64,000 nt of DNA from CAVPXC01 sp963709505 (GTDB lineage Bacteria > Chloroflexota > Anaerolineae > JAAEKA01), in NCBI GenBank assembly GCA_963709505.1, contig CAVPXC010000011.1, positions 62,001 through 126,000 on the forward strand. Direction: 5' to 3'. Made by a program: the position numbers and the translations under genes. The notes under the pieces were generated by a model that saw nothing but the letters and a program-made list of their open reading frames with translations, ran no database searches and was not told the DNA's origin. This document shows positions 38,478 to 46,131 of this stretch, in pieces; position 1 is the stretch's first letter; every line of letters starts with the position of its first letter.

Positions 38478-39059
38478 ATGCAACTGATCGTCAAGGGCCG
38501 CAACATGGAGGTCAACGACCGGCTGAAGGAGTACGTTGAGAAGAAGCTGGGCAAGATGGACCGCTATCTACCCGACATCCAGGAGATTCGGGTGGAGTTA
38601 GCGGAAGAGAAGAGCCGCAAGAGCAGCGAGCGCGAGATCGTTCAGGTCACCATGCGCAGCAATGGCACACTGCTGCGGGCCGAGGAGCGCAACAGTGACA
38701 TCTACTCGGCCATCGATGCGGTGGCTGACAAGCTGCATGGTCAGATCGCTCGCTACAAGGGCAAGCGTCGCCGAAAGATCGAGCGCGCTCAGGCGGCCAA
38801 GATCGAAGCCGAGGAGATCGAATCCATTAGTGTCGTCGCCGAGACTCTGGGCGAGCAAGAAGGCGCTTCCTTCGAGGGCCGGATTGTTCGCACCAAGCGC
38901 TTCCCCATGGTGCCGATGAACGAAGATGAAGCGATCGACCAAATGGAACTCCTGGCGCACGACTTCTTCGTGTTCTACAACGCCCGCGAAGCCGCAGTGA
39001 ACGTGCTCTATCGCCGTTCCGACGGCAACTACGGTCTGCTGCAGCCTGAGCTGGAGTAA
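38478..39059 (+). CDS. hpf: Long-form ribosome hibernation promoting factor
   Basis: HPF dimerises idle 70S ribosomes. The N-terminal domain (MQLIVKGRNMEVNDRLKEYV, EKKLGKMDRYLPDIQEIRVE) and the C-terminal dimerisation domain (RTKRFPMVPMNEDEAIDQME, HDFFVFYNAREAAVNVLYRR) are both present, so this is the long form. 193 residues. AAAGGAGC precedes the ATG, and a sigma-70 promoter and a GC-rich hairpin frame it as a single-gene unit. Confidence 0.95.
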   Translation: MQLIVKGRNMEVNDRLKEYVEKKLGKMDRYLPDIQEIRVELAEEKSRKSSEREIVQVTMRSNGTLLRAEERNSDIYSAIDAVADKLHGQIARYKGKRRRKIERAQAAKIEAEEIESISVVAETLGEQEGASFEGRIVRTKRFPMVPMNEDEAIDQMELLAHDFFVFYNAREAAVNVLYRRSDGNYGLLQPELE

Positions 39060-39084
39060 GCTGCCGCTTTTGGTGAGGTGAACC

Positions 39085-39110
39085 GGGCCAGGGGCGAGAG
39101 CCCCTGGCCC
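39085..39110 (+). terminator. Hairpin after hpf
   Basis: GGGCCAGGGGC and GCCCCTGGCCC form an 11-base-pair perfect stem with a GAGA loop. Only two T follow, so it may stop transcription inefficiently or protect the 3' end. Confidence 0.6.
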
Positions 39111-39212
39111 TTACGCGTGAGTGGAAGAACGGCGGACACTGGCGCCTGCGCGCAGTGCAGGTGTTGGCAGGATGGCGCGGATCGAACCGAGCCTGAGAGG
39201 AGTACGACCATC

Positions 39213-39695
39213 GTGAAGCAGGTTTTGATAATTTGTACGGGAAATGTTTGCCGGTCGCCTATGGCGATGGGACTTCTGCGCCAACGTTTGGTGCAGGATG
39301 GACTCGACAGCCAGGTGAGCGTCAGCTCAGCCGGCGTCTATGGGCTGGACGGCAGCGCGGCTAGCCAACCCAGTGTTGACGTGTTGGCGGAACGAGGTAT
39401 AAATATCAGCGCGCACCGAGCACACACCGTGGGCCGAAAGGAACTCGCCGAGGCCGATCTGATACTGGTCATGGAGGAGGCGCAGCGCCGAACGCTTTTC
39501 TATAACTACCCCGAGCAACTGCCGAAGATATTTCTGCTAAGCGAAATGTCTGGCGGCCACAGCGATATCAAGGACCCCTATCGGCGGCCGAAGGAGGAGT
39601 ACGAGCGCTGCGCCGACGAGCTGACGAGACTGATCGAGACTGGTTACGCGACGATTCTGAGGCGGCTTAAGGTTGAAAGAACTTCTAACTCCTAA
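39213..39695 (+). CDS. Low-molecular-weight protein-tyrosine-phosphatase family protein
   Basis: The phosphate loop CTGNVCRSP (CX5R) stands near the N terminus, and the general-acid Asp appears in IKDPYRRP. The segment SSAGVYGLDGSAASQPSVDV and DLILVMEEAQRR are typical. About 160 residues from GTG 39213, which follows GAGAGGAG; the frame is open to 39078 but that part overlaps the hpf hairpin. Possible substrates are tyrosine kinases of polysaccharide export or arsenate; the neighbouring glycosyltransferases favour the former, by inference only. Confidence 0.9.
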   Translation: MKQVLIICTGNVCRSPMAMGLLRQRLVQDGLDSQVSVSSAGVYGLDGSAASQPSVDVLAERGINISAHRAHTVGRKELAEADLILVMEEAQRRTLFYNYPEQLPKIFLLSEMSGGHSDIKDPYRRPKEEYERCADELTRLIETGYATILRRLKVERTSNS

Positions 39696-39780
39696 TTCGT
39701 GACCCGGAATTCGGAACCGGAGAATAAGCCGTGTTTCGGGTTTCCGCTTCCGGGTTACGAGCTACGAGTTACGTGTTAGG
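39686..39780. repeat. Heptad inverted repeat, word GTTACGA
   Basis: Right arm about 39751-39779 has GTTACGA, GCTACGA, GTTACGT, GTTAGG in tandem after CCGG. The left arm 39686-39707 has the inverted, more degenerate words (TAACTCC, TAATTCG, TGACCCGG). The right arm covers the last codons and stop of the minus-strand glycosyltransferase. Confidence 0.7.
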
Positions 39781-40530
39781 TCGTTCCTGCCGCAGGAGCA
39801 CCCAGTAGGGATAGAATCCGTAGTAGTAAGCTAACAGCACGCTGAGCTTCAGTCCGAGCCAGCCGTCTTTGTAGCCCTCCAGGGTCAGGTAACGGCGTCG
39901 GAACTCGCGCAATGGCTGCAAGATAAAATTATGAGGGCGCGGCGCGATGCCGCGCTCTTTTAGTATCCGGGCCTCCATCGCGGCGTAACGCCGCTGTTTG
40001 GCATGGAATTGCGACCAGGTGTCGTAGTTGTAGTGCAGCAGGGGATGGTGCAGCCGGCCCTCCGCGCCATCTAGCGCCACCACCTCGTGCACGGGCCGGC
40101 TCAGGTCGTACCAAGCCCGGCCGATGCGCAGCAGCCGCAACTGAGTGTCCGGGTAGAAGCCGCCGTGGCGCGGTTGTTTGCCCACGATGTAGTTGATGCG
40201 CGGGATGCTCCAGCCCACAGGAGTCCCGGTTTCTGTTACGATGCGGATCTCGGCTGCCAGCTCAGGCGTCGCACGCTCGTCGGCGTCGACGAAGAGAACC
40301 CAGTCCGCGCCAAGCTGAGCGGCCGTGTCGAGCGCGGCGTTGCGCTGACTGGCCCACCCGTTGAAGGGACGCTGCACCACCACGGCGCCCGCCGCGTGCG
40401 CCAGGTCCGGCGTGCCGTCGTCGCTGAATGAATCGGACACGAGAATCTGGTCCGCCCAGGCCACACTGGCGATACAGTCGCGGATGTGCCGGGCTTCGTT
40501 CTTTGTCAGGATGACGGCGAGGAGTTTCAT
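39769..40530 (-). CDS. Family 2 glycosyltransferase (WaaE/KdtX-like)
   Basis: A GT-A fold transferase: LLAVILTKNEARHIRDCIAS, VAWADQILVSDSFSDDGT, the metal-binding WVLFVDADERATPELA, then INYIVGKQPRHGGFYPDTQL and RLLRIGRAWYDLSRPVHEVV. The C-terminal hydrophobic region (GLKLSVLLAYYYGFYPYWVL) suggests membrane association. 253 residues, like lipopolysaccharide core or exopolysaccharide beta-transferases. Sugar and acceptor cannot be read from the sequence. It is downstream of a second glycosyltransferase on the same strand. Confidence 0.88.
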   Translation of the reverse strand: MKLLAVILTKNEARHIRDCIASVAWADQILVSDSFSDDGTPDLAHAAGAVVVQRPFNGWASQRNAALDTAAQLGADWVLFVDADERATPELAAEIRIVTETGTPVGWSIPRINYIVGKQPRHGGFYPDTQLRLLRIGRAWYDLSRPVHEVVALDGAEGRLHHPLLHYNYDTWSQFHAKQRRYAAMEARILKERGIAPRPHNFILQPLREFRRRYLTLEGYKDGWLGLKLSVLLAYYYGFYPYWVLLRQERPNT

Positions 40531-40540
40531 TGGGAAGTGC

Positions 40541-40579
40541 GATAGTGAGATAGTGAGATAGTGAGATAGTAGGAGAGTG
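40541..40579. repeat. Octad tract, word GATAGTGA
   Basis: Three and a half tandem copies of GATAGTGA, followed by GTAGGAGAGTG, between the two minus-strand glycosyltransferases. No inverted partner seen. Confidence 0.8.
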
Positions 40580-40599
40580 TTCGGAGGTGGGATTGGGGG

Positions 40600-41602
40600 T
40601 TAGTTTTTCCTGGCGAGCTCGGCCACCTGTGCGAAGGTGTTCAGGCGCTCGCTGAGATCGGGAGGCGCTGCTTGTTTGGCCCGGCGCGCCTCAGCTTGCA
40701 TGCCACGGCGGACCAGCCAGGCGGCCAGCCGATTGAAGGTGGTGGTGTGGTAGCGTTTGAAGTAGCGGAAGCGGCTGCGCCAGAGCGCCACAACCATCGG
40801 GCCGCGGAACTGGTTGGTGCTCGCGGCGCTTACGTGAACCACGCGGGCGGTCGGCACGCAGTAGATGCCCCGGCCCGCCGCGCTCAGCCGTTTTTGCCAG
40901 TCCATCTCCTCACAGTACATGAAGTAGCTTTCATCAAGCAGACCCACCTGTTGAATAGCCTCGCCGCGCACCATCAGCGCGGCGCCCAGGACGAAGTCCA
41001 CAGCAAAGGGTTGGCCCGCACCAACCAAGTCCTGGCTATAGCGTCCGTTCAGGCGGGAGTCCAGAACTGGCCGGTTGAGCCGGCCGGGCGGCGGATAGAA
41101 GTCAAACGCAATCTGGAAGAGGCTGGGAAAGCGGAACGCGCCATGTTGAAAGCGCCCGTCAGGGTAGGCAAGCCGGGCGCCGCAGCCGCCCGCGCGCGGG
41201 TGGTCGTCTAAGAAAGGCCACCAGTTGCGCCAGGGCATCGCCCTGAACAATCGTATCCGGGTTGAGCAGCAGAACGTGCCGGGGCGTCGCATCGGGCGGA
41301 CCTGTCAGAAGCCGGTGATTGCGAGTGACAGCTGCTTCGTCGCCGATCGGGTGAAACCCCATGAGCTGTAAGGCCAAGTTGTTGCCGCCGGCAAAGCCCA
41401 GGTTGTCTTGGCTGGCGATCAGCCGCACCTGCGGAAACTCGTGCGCGACCATCTCGGCGCTGCCGTCAGCCGAAGCATTGTCCACCACCCACACCTCGGC
41501 TTGGAGTTGGCGCGAGCCGGCCAGGCTGTCGAACACCGACTCCAGGCAGTCGCGCAGCAGATCGCGGGTGTGGTAGCTGACGATGAGGATGGAGAGGTCC
41601 AT
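40600..41602 (-). CDS. Family 2 glycosyltransferase (rhamnosyltransferase-like), frameshifted
   Basis: Starts at 41602 with LSILIVSYHTRDLLRDCLES, then VWVVDNASADGSAEMV, IASQDNLGFAGGNNLALQ and LLLNPDTIVQGDALAQL. A +1 change near 41213 leads to DDHPRAGGCGARLAYPDGRF, then LGAALMVRGEAIQQVGLLDE and YFMYCEEMDWQKRLSAAGRG (substrate and acidic motifs). This order is typical of rhamnosyl/GT2 enzymes of surface polysaccharides. The change falls at CTT a GAC. About 330 residues. Confidence 0.87.
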
Positions 41603-41607
41603 AGGAG

Positions 41608-41760
41608 AGTGTCAGAGTGTCAAGTGTCAAGTGTCAGAGTGTAAGTGTCAAGTGTCAAGTGTCAGGTTACGTCGGGCGATTGGGGATAGCTCCTAGATTT
41701 AACACCTGACACTTGACACTCTGACACTCTGACACTCTGACACTCTGACACTCTGACACC
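41608..41760. repeat. Largest heptad inverted repeat, word GTGTCAA/GTGTCAGA
   Basis: Left arm 41608-41665 has eight GTGTCA-type words with 7-8 base period. Right arm 41702-41760 has the reverse complement words TGACACT/CTGACACT, with five almost perfect octads at the end. The centre is about 36 bases. It separates the glycosyltransferase from the lipoprotein gene and shares its word with 8914-9015, 33 kb away. Confidence 0.9.
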
Positions 41761-41767
41761 TTCCCCC

Positions 41768-43072
41768 TCAAGGCGTCCCCACATTCACGCTAATCCGGTC
41801 GACGTAGTTGTTGGGCACGTCGACGAACTCGTGGATGAGCCCGCCCCACCAGAAGTTGGTGCCTGTAGGTGGAATCTGGTCCAGAAGGATACAGCCGAAG
41901 GTCAGGCCGCGCTGGCCGGGTAAGAGATACCATTGCTCTTGGCCGTCGATCAGACGGCGCTCCAGGTCCCCCTGGCGGCCGATGGCCCAGCGAAAGGGAA
42001 AGTCGATGCCTGTGGTGTCGTAGTTGACGCCAAAGCGGAAAACACCGGCCTGTTGGCGATAGCTCGGATCGTTTTCCTTTAGGGCGAGTGTGTTGTTGTT
42101 TTCGCCGAATTGGTACGTCGTGCCTGGCCAGGGGCCGGCTGTGCGGATGCTGACGGTGCCTTCGTTCTGGATTGTCGTCGTGAAGCACAGGGTGCCGCTG
42201 ATCGGCACGCTCACGACACGATTCAGGTCGCCTTGCCAGTCGATCTCGCCTTGAAGGATATCAGCCCGGGGCTTGCCGCCGTCCTCGATCGTGAGCGTCG
42301 ACGTGACAACCACATTGTTGCCGGCCAGGTCGCGCGCCTCACCGATGATTGTGTAGGTGCCGTTGGGCGGGGGCTCGGCGCCCAGGTCGACTCCTCCCTC
42401 GTATCGATACTCGTGGTAGCCGGCCTCGCCCGGCTTGATCACCCGCTCCCGCTCGGCAATGGGGTATTTGATGTTTGGCTCGTTAGGGTCGATCAAATAG
42501 ACCTGCACCTGATCCACGTCTTTGGGCAGGTAGTATGAGGCGGACACCCAGTCATCGCGCAGGCCGTCCTGGTTTGGCCGGAAGACCTGCGGCACGACCG
42601 TGAAGTTCCGCAGCTCTGGCAGGAGCGTATCGCCGTTTTCAAGCACAATCGTGCCTGAAGCACTGTCGGTCTTGCCGCGCTTGTCGGTGGCTTCGACGGT
42701 CCAGCGATAGGCGCCATCTGGCAGCACTTGGCCTTGGATTTGCTGCGGGCCGTAGCCGTTGTCCACGATCTCCGGCTGGTTGATAACACCGCCCCAGGCA
42801 ACGCCGTACTCGCCCGGGGAGCGCAGCTGATCCTGGCGGAAGTAATAGCGCTTGCCCTGTTCGTCCTCGAAGTAGATCGACACATCGGCGCTGCGTCCTA
42901 GCCTGTACTGGACGTTGGTAGCATCATCTTTGCCATCGGCGTTGGGGCTGATAAGGGCTGGCTCGACGCTGACATCATCCAGCAGCGGACGCAGGCTGCA
43001 ACTGCTAGCCAGAAAGGCCAACCAAATCAACGCAACGACCGCGACCCACGTATTCCTGACACGCACTGCCAT
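41768..43072 (-). CDS. Surface lipoprotein with FlgD/CHU_C-like repeat domains
   Basis: ATG 43072 follows GGAGG on the minus strand. A signal segment (VAVVALIWLAFLASSC) ends in a lipobox LASSC, so the mature protein is lipid-anchored. Two segments SPNADGKDDATNVQYRL and RPNQDGLRDDWVSASYYL are the start of FlgD-like or CHU_C-like Ig domains (xPNxDGxxD). A later LGAEPPPNGTYTIIGEARDL strand pair is similar. The C-terminal 150 residues are unassigned. About 434 residues. It may act in envelope or polysaccharide structure, in keeping with the glycosyltransferases downstream on the same strand. Confidence 0.72.
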   Translation of the reverse strand: MAVRVRNTWVAVVALIWLAFLASSCSLRPLLDDVSVEPALISPNADGKDDATNVQYRLGRSADVSIYFEDEQGKRYYFRQDQLRSPGEYGVAWGGVINQPEIVDNGYGPQQIQGQVLPDGAYRWTVEATDKRGKTDSASGTIVLENGDTLLPELRNFTVVPQVFRPNQDGLRDDWVSASYYLPKDVDQVQVYLIDPNEPNIKYPIAERERVIKPGEAGYHEYRYEGGVDLGAEPPPNGTYTIIGEARDLAGNNVVVTSTLTIEDGGKPRADILQGEIDWQGDLNRVVSVPISGTLCFTTTIQNEGTVSIRTAGPWPGTTYQFGENNNTLALKENDPSYRQQAGVFRFGVNYDTTGIDFPFRWAIGRQGDLERRLIDGQEQWYLLPGQRGLTFGCILLDQIPPTGTNFWWGGLIHEFVDVPNNYVDRISVNVGTP

Positions 43073-43096
43073 GCGCCTCCAAATCAACCGGATCTG

Positions 43097-43153
43097 TTTG
43101 AAACCACTTGGTAGGGGCAGGTCTTGCGCCTGCCCTTGCCAAGTGGTTTCAAA
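43097..43153. repeat. Inverted repeat with GTAGGGGCAGG core (copy A)
   Basis: Arms 43097-43111 (TTTGAAACCACTTGG) and 43139-43153 are perfect inverted copies. The centre is a GTAGGGGCAGG...CCTGCCC hairpin. The rest of the 43073-43430 interval holds one promoter (43296) and no other supported feature. Confidence 0.85.
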
Positions 43154-43295
43154 TGCACCCAAATCAAATGGATCGGCGCTGCCGGCGCTGAGCAGAGCCT
43201 TTTGGCTAGCCGCCAGCGTCGCAACGCCGTCTGACTTCTGTGCCCAGTCTACCAGATGCGCGCCTGTAAGTCAAGGCGCGGGCAAGTTCGGGGAG

Positions 43296-43324
43296 TTGAC
43301 AGACTGGGAACCCTTCAGTATGAT
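43296..43324 (+). promoter_or_regulatory. Promoter of the carbamoyltransferase module
   Basis: Perfect TTGACA (43296-43301), 17-base spacer, TATGAT (43319-43324). It reads into the small membrane gene at 43431 and the carbamoyltransferase. Confidence 0.75.
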
Positions 43325-43430
43325 GCCGATGTACCCATCGAGCAGATCAGGCAGCGCCGTCGGATTACCGTCCGGCGGTCTGGTTGTCCTGGTCCTGCGT
43401 ATTTTATCCTTGTCTTTCAGGAGACTCATC

Positions 43431-43664
43431 GTGCTGCGTGACCTGTGGAACCGCTGGCTGGTGCTGGCGAAGAAAATCGGTAAGTTTCAGTCTCGGATTT
43501 TACTCACAGTGGTTTACTTCGTGATTGTTTTGCCCTTTGGGCTGGGCGTGCGGTTATTTGCCGATCCGTTGCGGATACGGCGCCGGTCTGCCCAGGAGCA
43601 TTCGAACTGGAGCGCACGCCAGACAAGCGACGTGGATCTGGGCGCCAGCTATCGGCAGTTCTGA
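43431..43664 (+). CDS. Small membrane protein of the carbamoyltransferase module (SxtJ-like)
   Basis: GTG start with CAGGAG nine bases before. The 77-residue product has a basic N terminus, one membrane segment (RILLTVVYFVIVLPFGLGV) and a basic tail (LRIRRRSAQEHSNW). Small proteins of this layout, sometimes annotated SxtJ-like, are commonly found beside NodU/CmcH carbamoyltransferases; that association is from general knowledge, not from a search. No enzymatic motif. Confidence 0.6.
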   Translation: MLRDLWNRWLVLAKKIGKFQSRILLTVVYFVIVLPFGLGVRLFADPLRIRRRSAQEHSNWSARQTSDVDLGASYRQF

Positions 43665-43674
43665 GCGTCAGACA

Positions 43675-43749
43675 AGTTGCAGGTCGCAGGTTGCAGCGAG
43701 CTGATCACTTGCTACCTGCAACCTGCAACCTGCAACCTGCAACCTGCAA
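43675..43749. repeat. Heptad inverted repeat, word GTTGCAG
   Basis: Left arm 43675-43696 has GTTGCAG, GTCGCAG, GTTGCAG. Right arm 43711-43749 has five tandem CCTGCAA heptads. The centre is about 14 bases. It lies between the small membrane gene and the carbamoyltransferase, inside the presumed transcript. Confidence 0.88.
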
Positions 43750-43807
43750 GATGCGGTCGTTCAATCTCTTCATCCGCGAACCTTTTTGACTCATCCGGAG
43801 TTTCCCG

Positions 43808-45583
43808 TTGTACATTCTCGGCATCTCTTGTTTCTATCACGATTCGGCGGCAGCGCTGCTGCGTGACGGCGATCTGGTCGCTGCGGCGCAGGAAGAGCGT
43901 TTTACGCGCAAGAAGAACGATTACGGCTTTCCACAGCTCGCGATTAACTTCTGCCTGCGACAAGCTGGTATCACGCTCGAAGATCTCGACTACGTTGTGT
44001 TCTACGAGAAGCCGCTGCCCAAATTCGAGCGTATTTTGATGTCGATGCTTAGCACCTATCCGCGCTCTTGGAAGGTGTTTCGTGAGGCCATGGTCGCCTG
44101 GTTTGACGAGAAACTGTGGGTCAAGAGCATCATGATGGAAAAGTTGGGGTTGCCGGCGGACAAAGTGTTGTTTGTCGAGCATCATCTCAGCCACGCCGCT
44201 AGCGCCTTTTTTGCGTCGCCGTTTGAAGAAGCCGCGGTGTTGACCATCGACGGCGTAGGCGAGTGGACGACCACCGCGCTCGGTCGGGCCACTGCCTCTT
44301 GGGAGGATGGCACCCGCAACCGCATCGACTTGACCAGCGAGCTGCGTTTCCCCCACTCGCTAGGCCTCTTGTACTCGGCGTTTACCGCATGGCTTGGCTT
44401 CGAGGTCAACGAGGGTGAATATAAGGTCATGGGTATGGCGCCCTATGGCCACCCGCTGTACCTGGACAGGTTGGAGAAGATGCTCACCATTCACGACGAT
44501 GGTAGCTTCCACCTGAACATGGACTACTTCAGCTACCATTATTCACCAGAGCGTACGTTTAACGACCGCTTCGTGGGCCTATGGGGCAATCCGCGCATCC
44601 ACGACGCCGAGTTTTTTTGCGAGACCACCGGGCACGACCTGACCGGCCGGGAGGCGATCGCCAAGCGCAACCAGTACTATGCCGACGTGGCTGCCAGCAT
44701 CCAACGGCTGACCGAAGAGACGCTGCTGAAGATGGTCAACCACTTGCACGAGCAGACCGGCCTCGACCATCTGGTGATGGCTGGGGGCGTCGGGCTGAAC
44801 TCGGTTGCCAACGGGCGGATCATGCGCGAGTCTGCGTTCGACCAGGTCTACATCCAACCTGCGGCCGGCGATGCCGGCGGTGCGCTAGGGGCTGCCCTGT
44901 ACGCCAACCATGTGTTGTTGCAGCAGCCAAGGCGTTTCATCATGGAGCATGCCTACTACGGCGAGGCTTTCGACGAGGACACCTGCCGGCAGTTTCTGGA
45001 AATCAATAATATCCCCTACGAATTTGTGGAGGATGAGCGTTTACTGGTCGATAGAGTCAGCGACGCGCTGGTAAGTGGGCAAGTTGTCGGCCTGTTTCAG
45101 GGGCGCTTCGAGTGGGGTCCGCGAGCGTTGGGCAACCGCTCGATCCTGGCGGATCCGCGCACGGCCGAGATGAAGAATATCGTGAACGTCAAGATCAAAT
45201 TCCGCGAGCCATTCCGTCCCTTTGCGCCGGTGGTGCCGGAGGAGCGGGCTGCGGAGTTCTTCGACCTCAAGCGAGCTGCCGGGCAATATCCGCAACGCTT
45301 TATGCTGATGGTGAGCGATGTGCTGGAGGACAAACAGGCGATCATCCCTGCCGTTTCGCACATGGGCACGGGGCGGTTGCAGACCGTGCGTCGCGAGTGG
45401 AATCCTCGCTATTATGACATCATCGAGGCGTTTGGCGCGAAAACGGGCGTGCCGGTGCTGATGAATACCTCGTTCAACCTGCGGGGCGAGCCCATTGTGA
45501 CGACTCCGGCCAACGCCTTCAACACCTTTAGCAAGAGTGACATCGATCTGCTCGTGCTTGAGCGCTTTCTTGTCCACAAGTAG
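43808..45583 (+). CDS. Carbamoyltransferase (NodU/CmcH/SxtI family)
   Basis: This family transfers a carbamoyl group from carbamoyl phosphate, via a carbamoyl-adenylate, to sugars or secondary metabolites. TTG 43808 has CCGGAG before it. The N-terminal Kae1-like domain is clear: YILGISCFYHDSAAALLRDG, HHLSHAASAFFASPF (metal ligand His pair), LTIDGVGEWTTTALG, VMGMAPYGHPLY, LVMAGGVGLNSVANG. The C-terminal YrdC-like domain has GLFQGRFEWGPRALGNRSIL and FREPFRPFAPVVP and ends NTSFNLRGEPIVTTPANAF. 591 residues. The acceptor is unknown; surface glycans are plausible given the neighbours. Confidence 0.92.
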   Translation: MYILGISCFYHDSAAALLRDGDLVAAAQEERFTRKKNDYGFPQLAINFCLRQAGITLEDLDYVVFYEKPLPKFERILMSMLSTYPRSWKVFREAMVAWFDEKLWVKSIMMEKLGLPADKVLFVEHHLSHAASAFFASPFEEAAVLTIDGVGEWTTTALGRATASWEDGTRNRIDLTSELRFPHSLGLLYSAFTAWLGFEVNEGEYKVMGMAPYGHPLYLDRLEKMLTIHDDGSFHLNMDYFSYHYSPERTFNDRFVGLWGNPRIHDAEFFCETTGHDLTGREAIAKRNQYYADVAASIQRLTEETLLKMVNHLHEQTGLDHLVMAGGVGLNSVANGRIMRESAFDQVYIQPAAGDAGGALGAALYANHVLLQQPRRFIMEHAYYGEAFDEDTCRQFLEINNIPYEFVEDERLLVDRVSDALVSGQVVGLFQGRFEWGPRALGNRSILADPRTAEMKNIVNVKIKFREPFRPFAPVVPEERAAEFFDLKRAAGQYPQRFMLMVSDVLEDKQAIIPAVSHMGTGRLQTVRREWNPRYYDIIEAFGAKTGVPVLMNTSFNLRGEPIVTTPANAFNTFSKSDIDLLVLERFLVHK

Positions 45584-45723
45584 TTTGTTCGTGCCGACAA
45601 GCCTTGGCCAGAATGAAGCGGGCCATCAGTGTGTCACATCCTATTCGAGTGGCAAGCTGTATTAGATTAAGTCAGCTGTGGCATAGGGCGGGCGAAGACG
45701 GTTCTGAAAGGAGAACGGATATT

Positions 45724-45906
45724 ATGAAAGCAAGCAAAAAAGTCGGATCGCGCGCCAGCGTCGTGAACGAGTTGTTTAGTTTCCTGTGGCAGCGCAAGCT
45801 CTGGTGGCTGATCCCGATGGTCGTCTTCCTGGTGACGATCGGGCTGCTGTTGGTGCTAGCGAGTGTCGCTTCACCGATCTCACCGTTCATCTACACGCTG
45901 TTCTAA
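45724..45906 (+). CDS. DUF5989-type small membrane protein
   Basis: A 60-residue protein: a basic N terminus, FSFLWQRKLWWLIPMVVFLV, one membrane helix, and the conserved ending SPFIYTLF. It matches the short DUF5989 proteins that accompany carbamoyltransferases. AAAGGAGAAC precedes the ATG. Function unknown. Confidence 0.78.
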   Translation: MKASKKVGSRASVVNELFSFLWQRKLWWLIPMVVFLVTIGLLLVLASVASPISPFIYTLF

Positions 45907-45913
45907 AGGTTTG

Positions 45914-45976
45914 GGTGTGTTTGAATTTGGTTGGTAGGGGCAGGTCTTGCCCTTACCAACCAGATTCAAACACACC
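45914..45976. repeat. Inverted repeat with GTAGGGGCAGG core (copy B)
   Basis: Arms 45914-45939 (GGTGTGTTTGAATTTGGTTG and on) and 45951-45976 are inverted copies with one or two mismatches. The centre carries the same GTAGGGGCAGGTCTTGC core as copy A, but the arm sequence is different. Confidence 0.85.
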
Positions 45977-45984
45977 TTATGTTT

Positions 45985-46012
45985 TTGGCTTTTCGCGCGG
46001 TTGTGTTACAAT
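45985..46012 (+). promoter_or_regulatory. Probable promoter of the nuo operon
   Basis: TTGGCT (45985-45990), 16-base spacer, TACAAT preceded by TGT (46007-46012). The leader to nuoA would be about 115 bases. Confidence 0.55.
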
Positions 46013-46131
46013 GCACAAAATTGTTTCACAGCTCGCACATTGAGTGGCGGTTCGGTAACACCCCCCAGTTAGGCAACGTCCCTGCCCGGCTGGATTGGCA
46101 ACGTCAGTAACTTCCCCTCGGAGGATGTCGC

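Noticed and set aside
41608..41760. CRISPR array
   Set aside because: The unit is only 7-8 bases, with no spacers and an inverted second half; no cas genes.
42915..43664. A 249-codon plus-strand frame
   Set aside because: Its first two thirds are antisense to the lipoprotein and cross a repeat and a promoter; only the final 77 codons from GTG 43431 look real.
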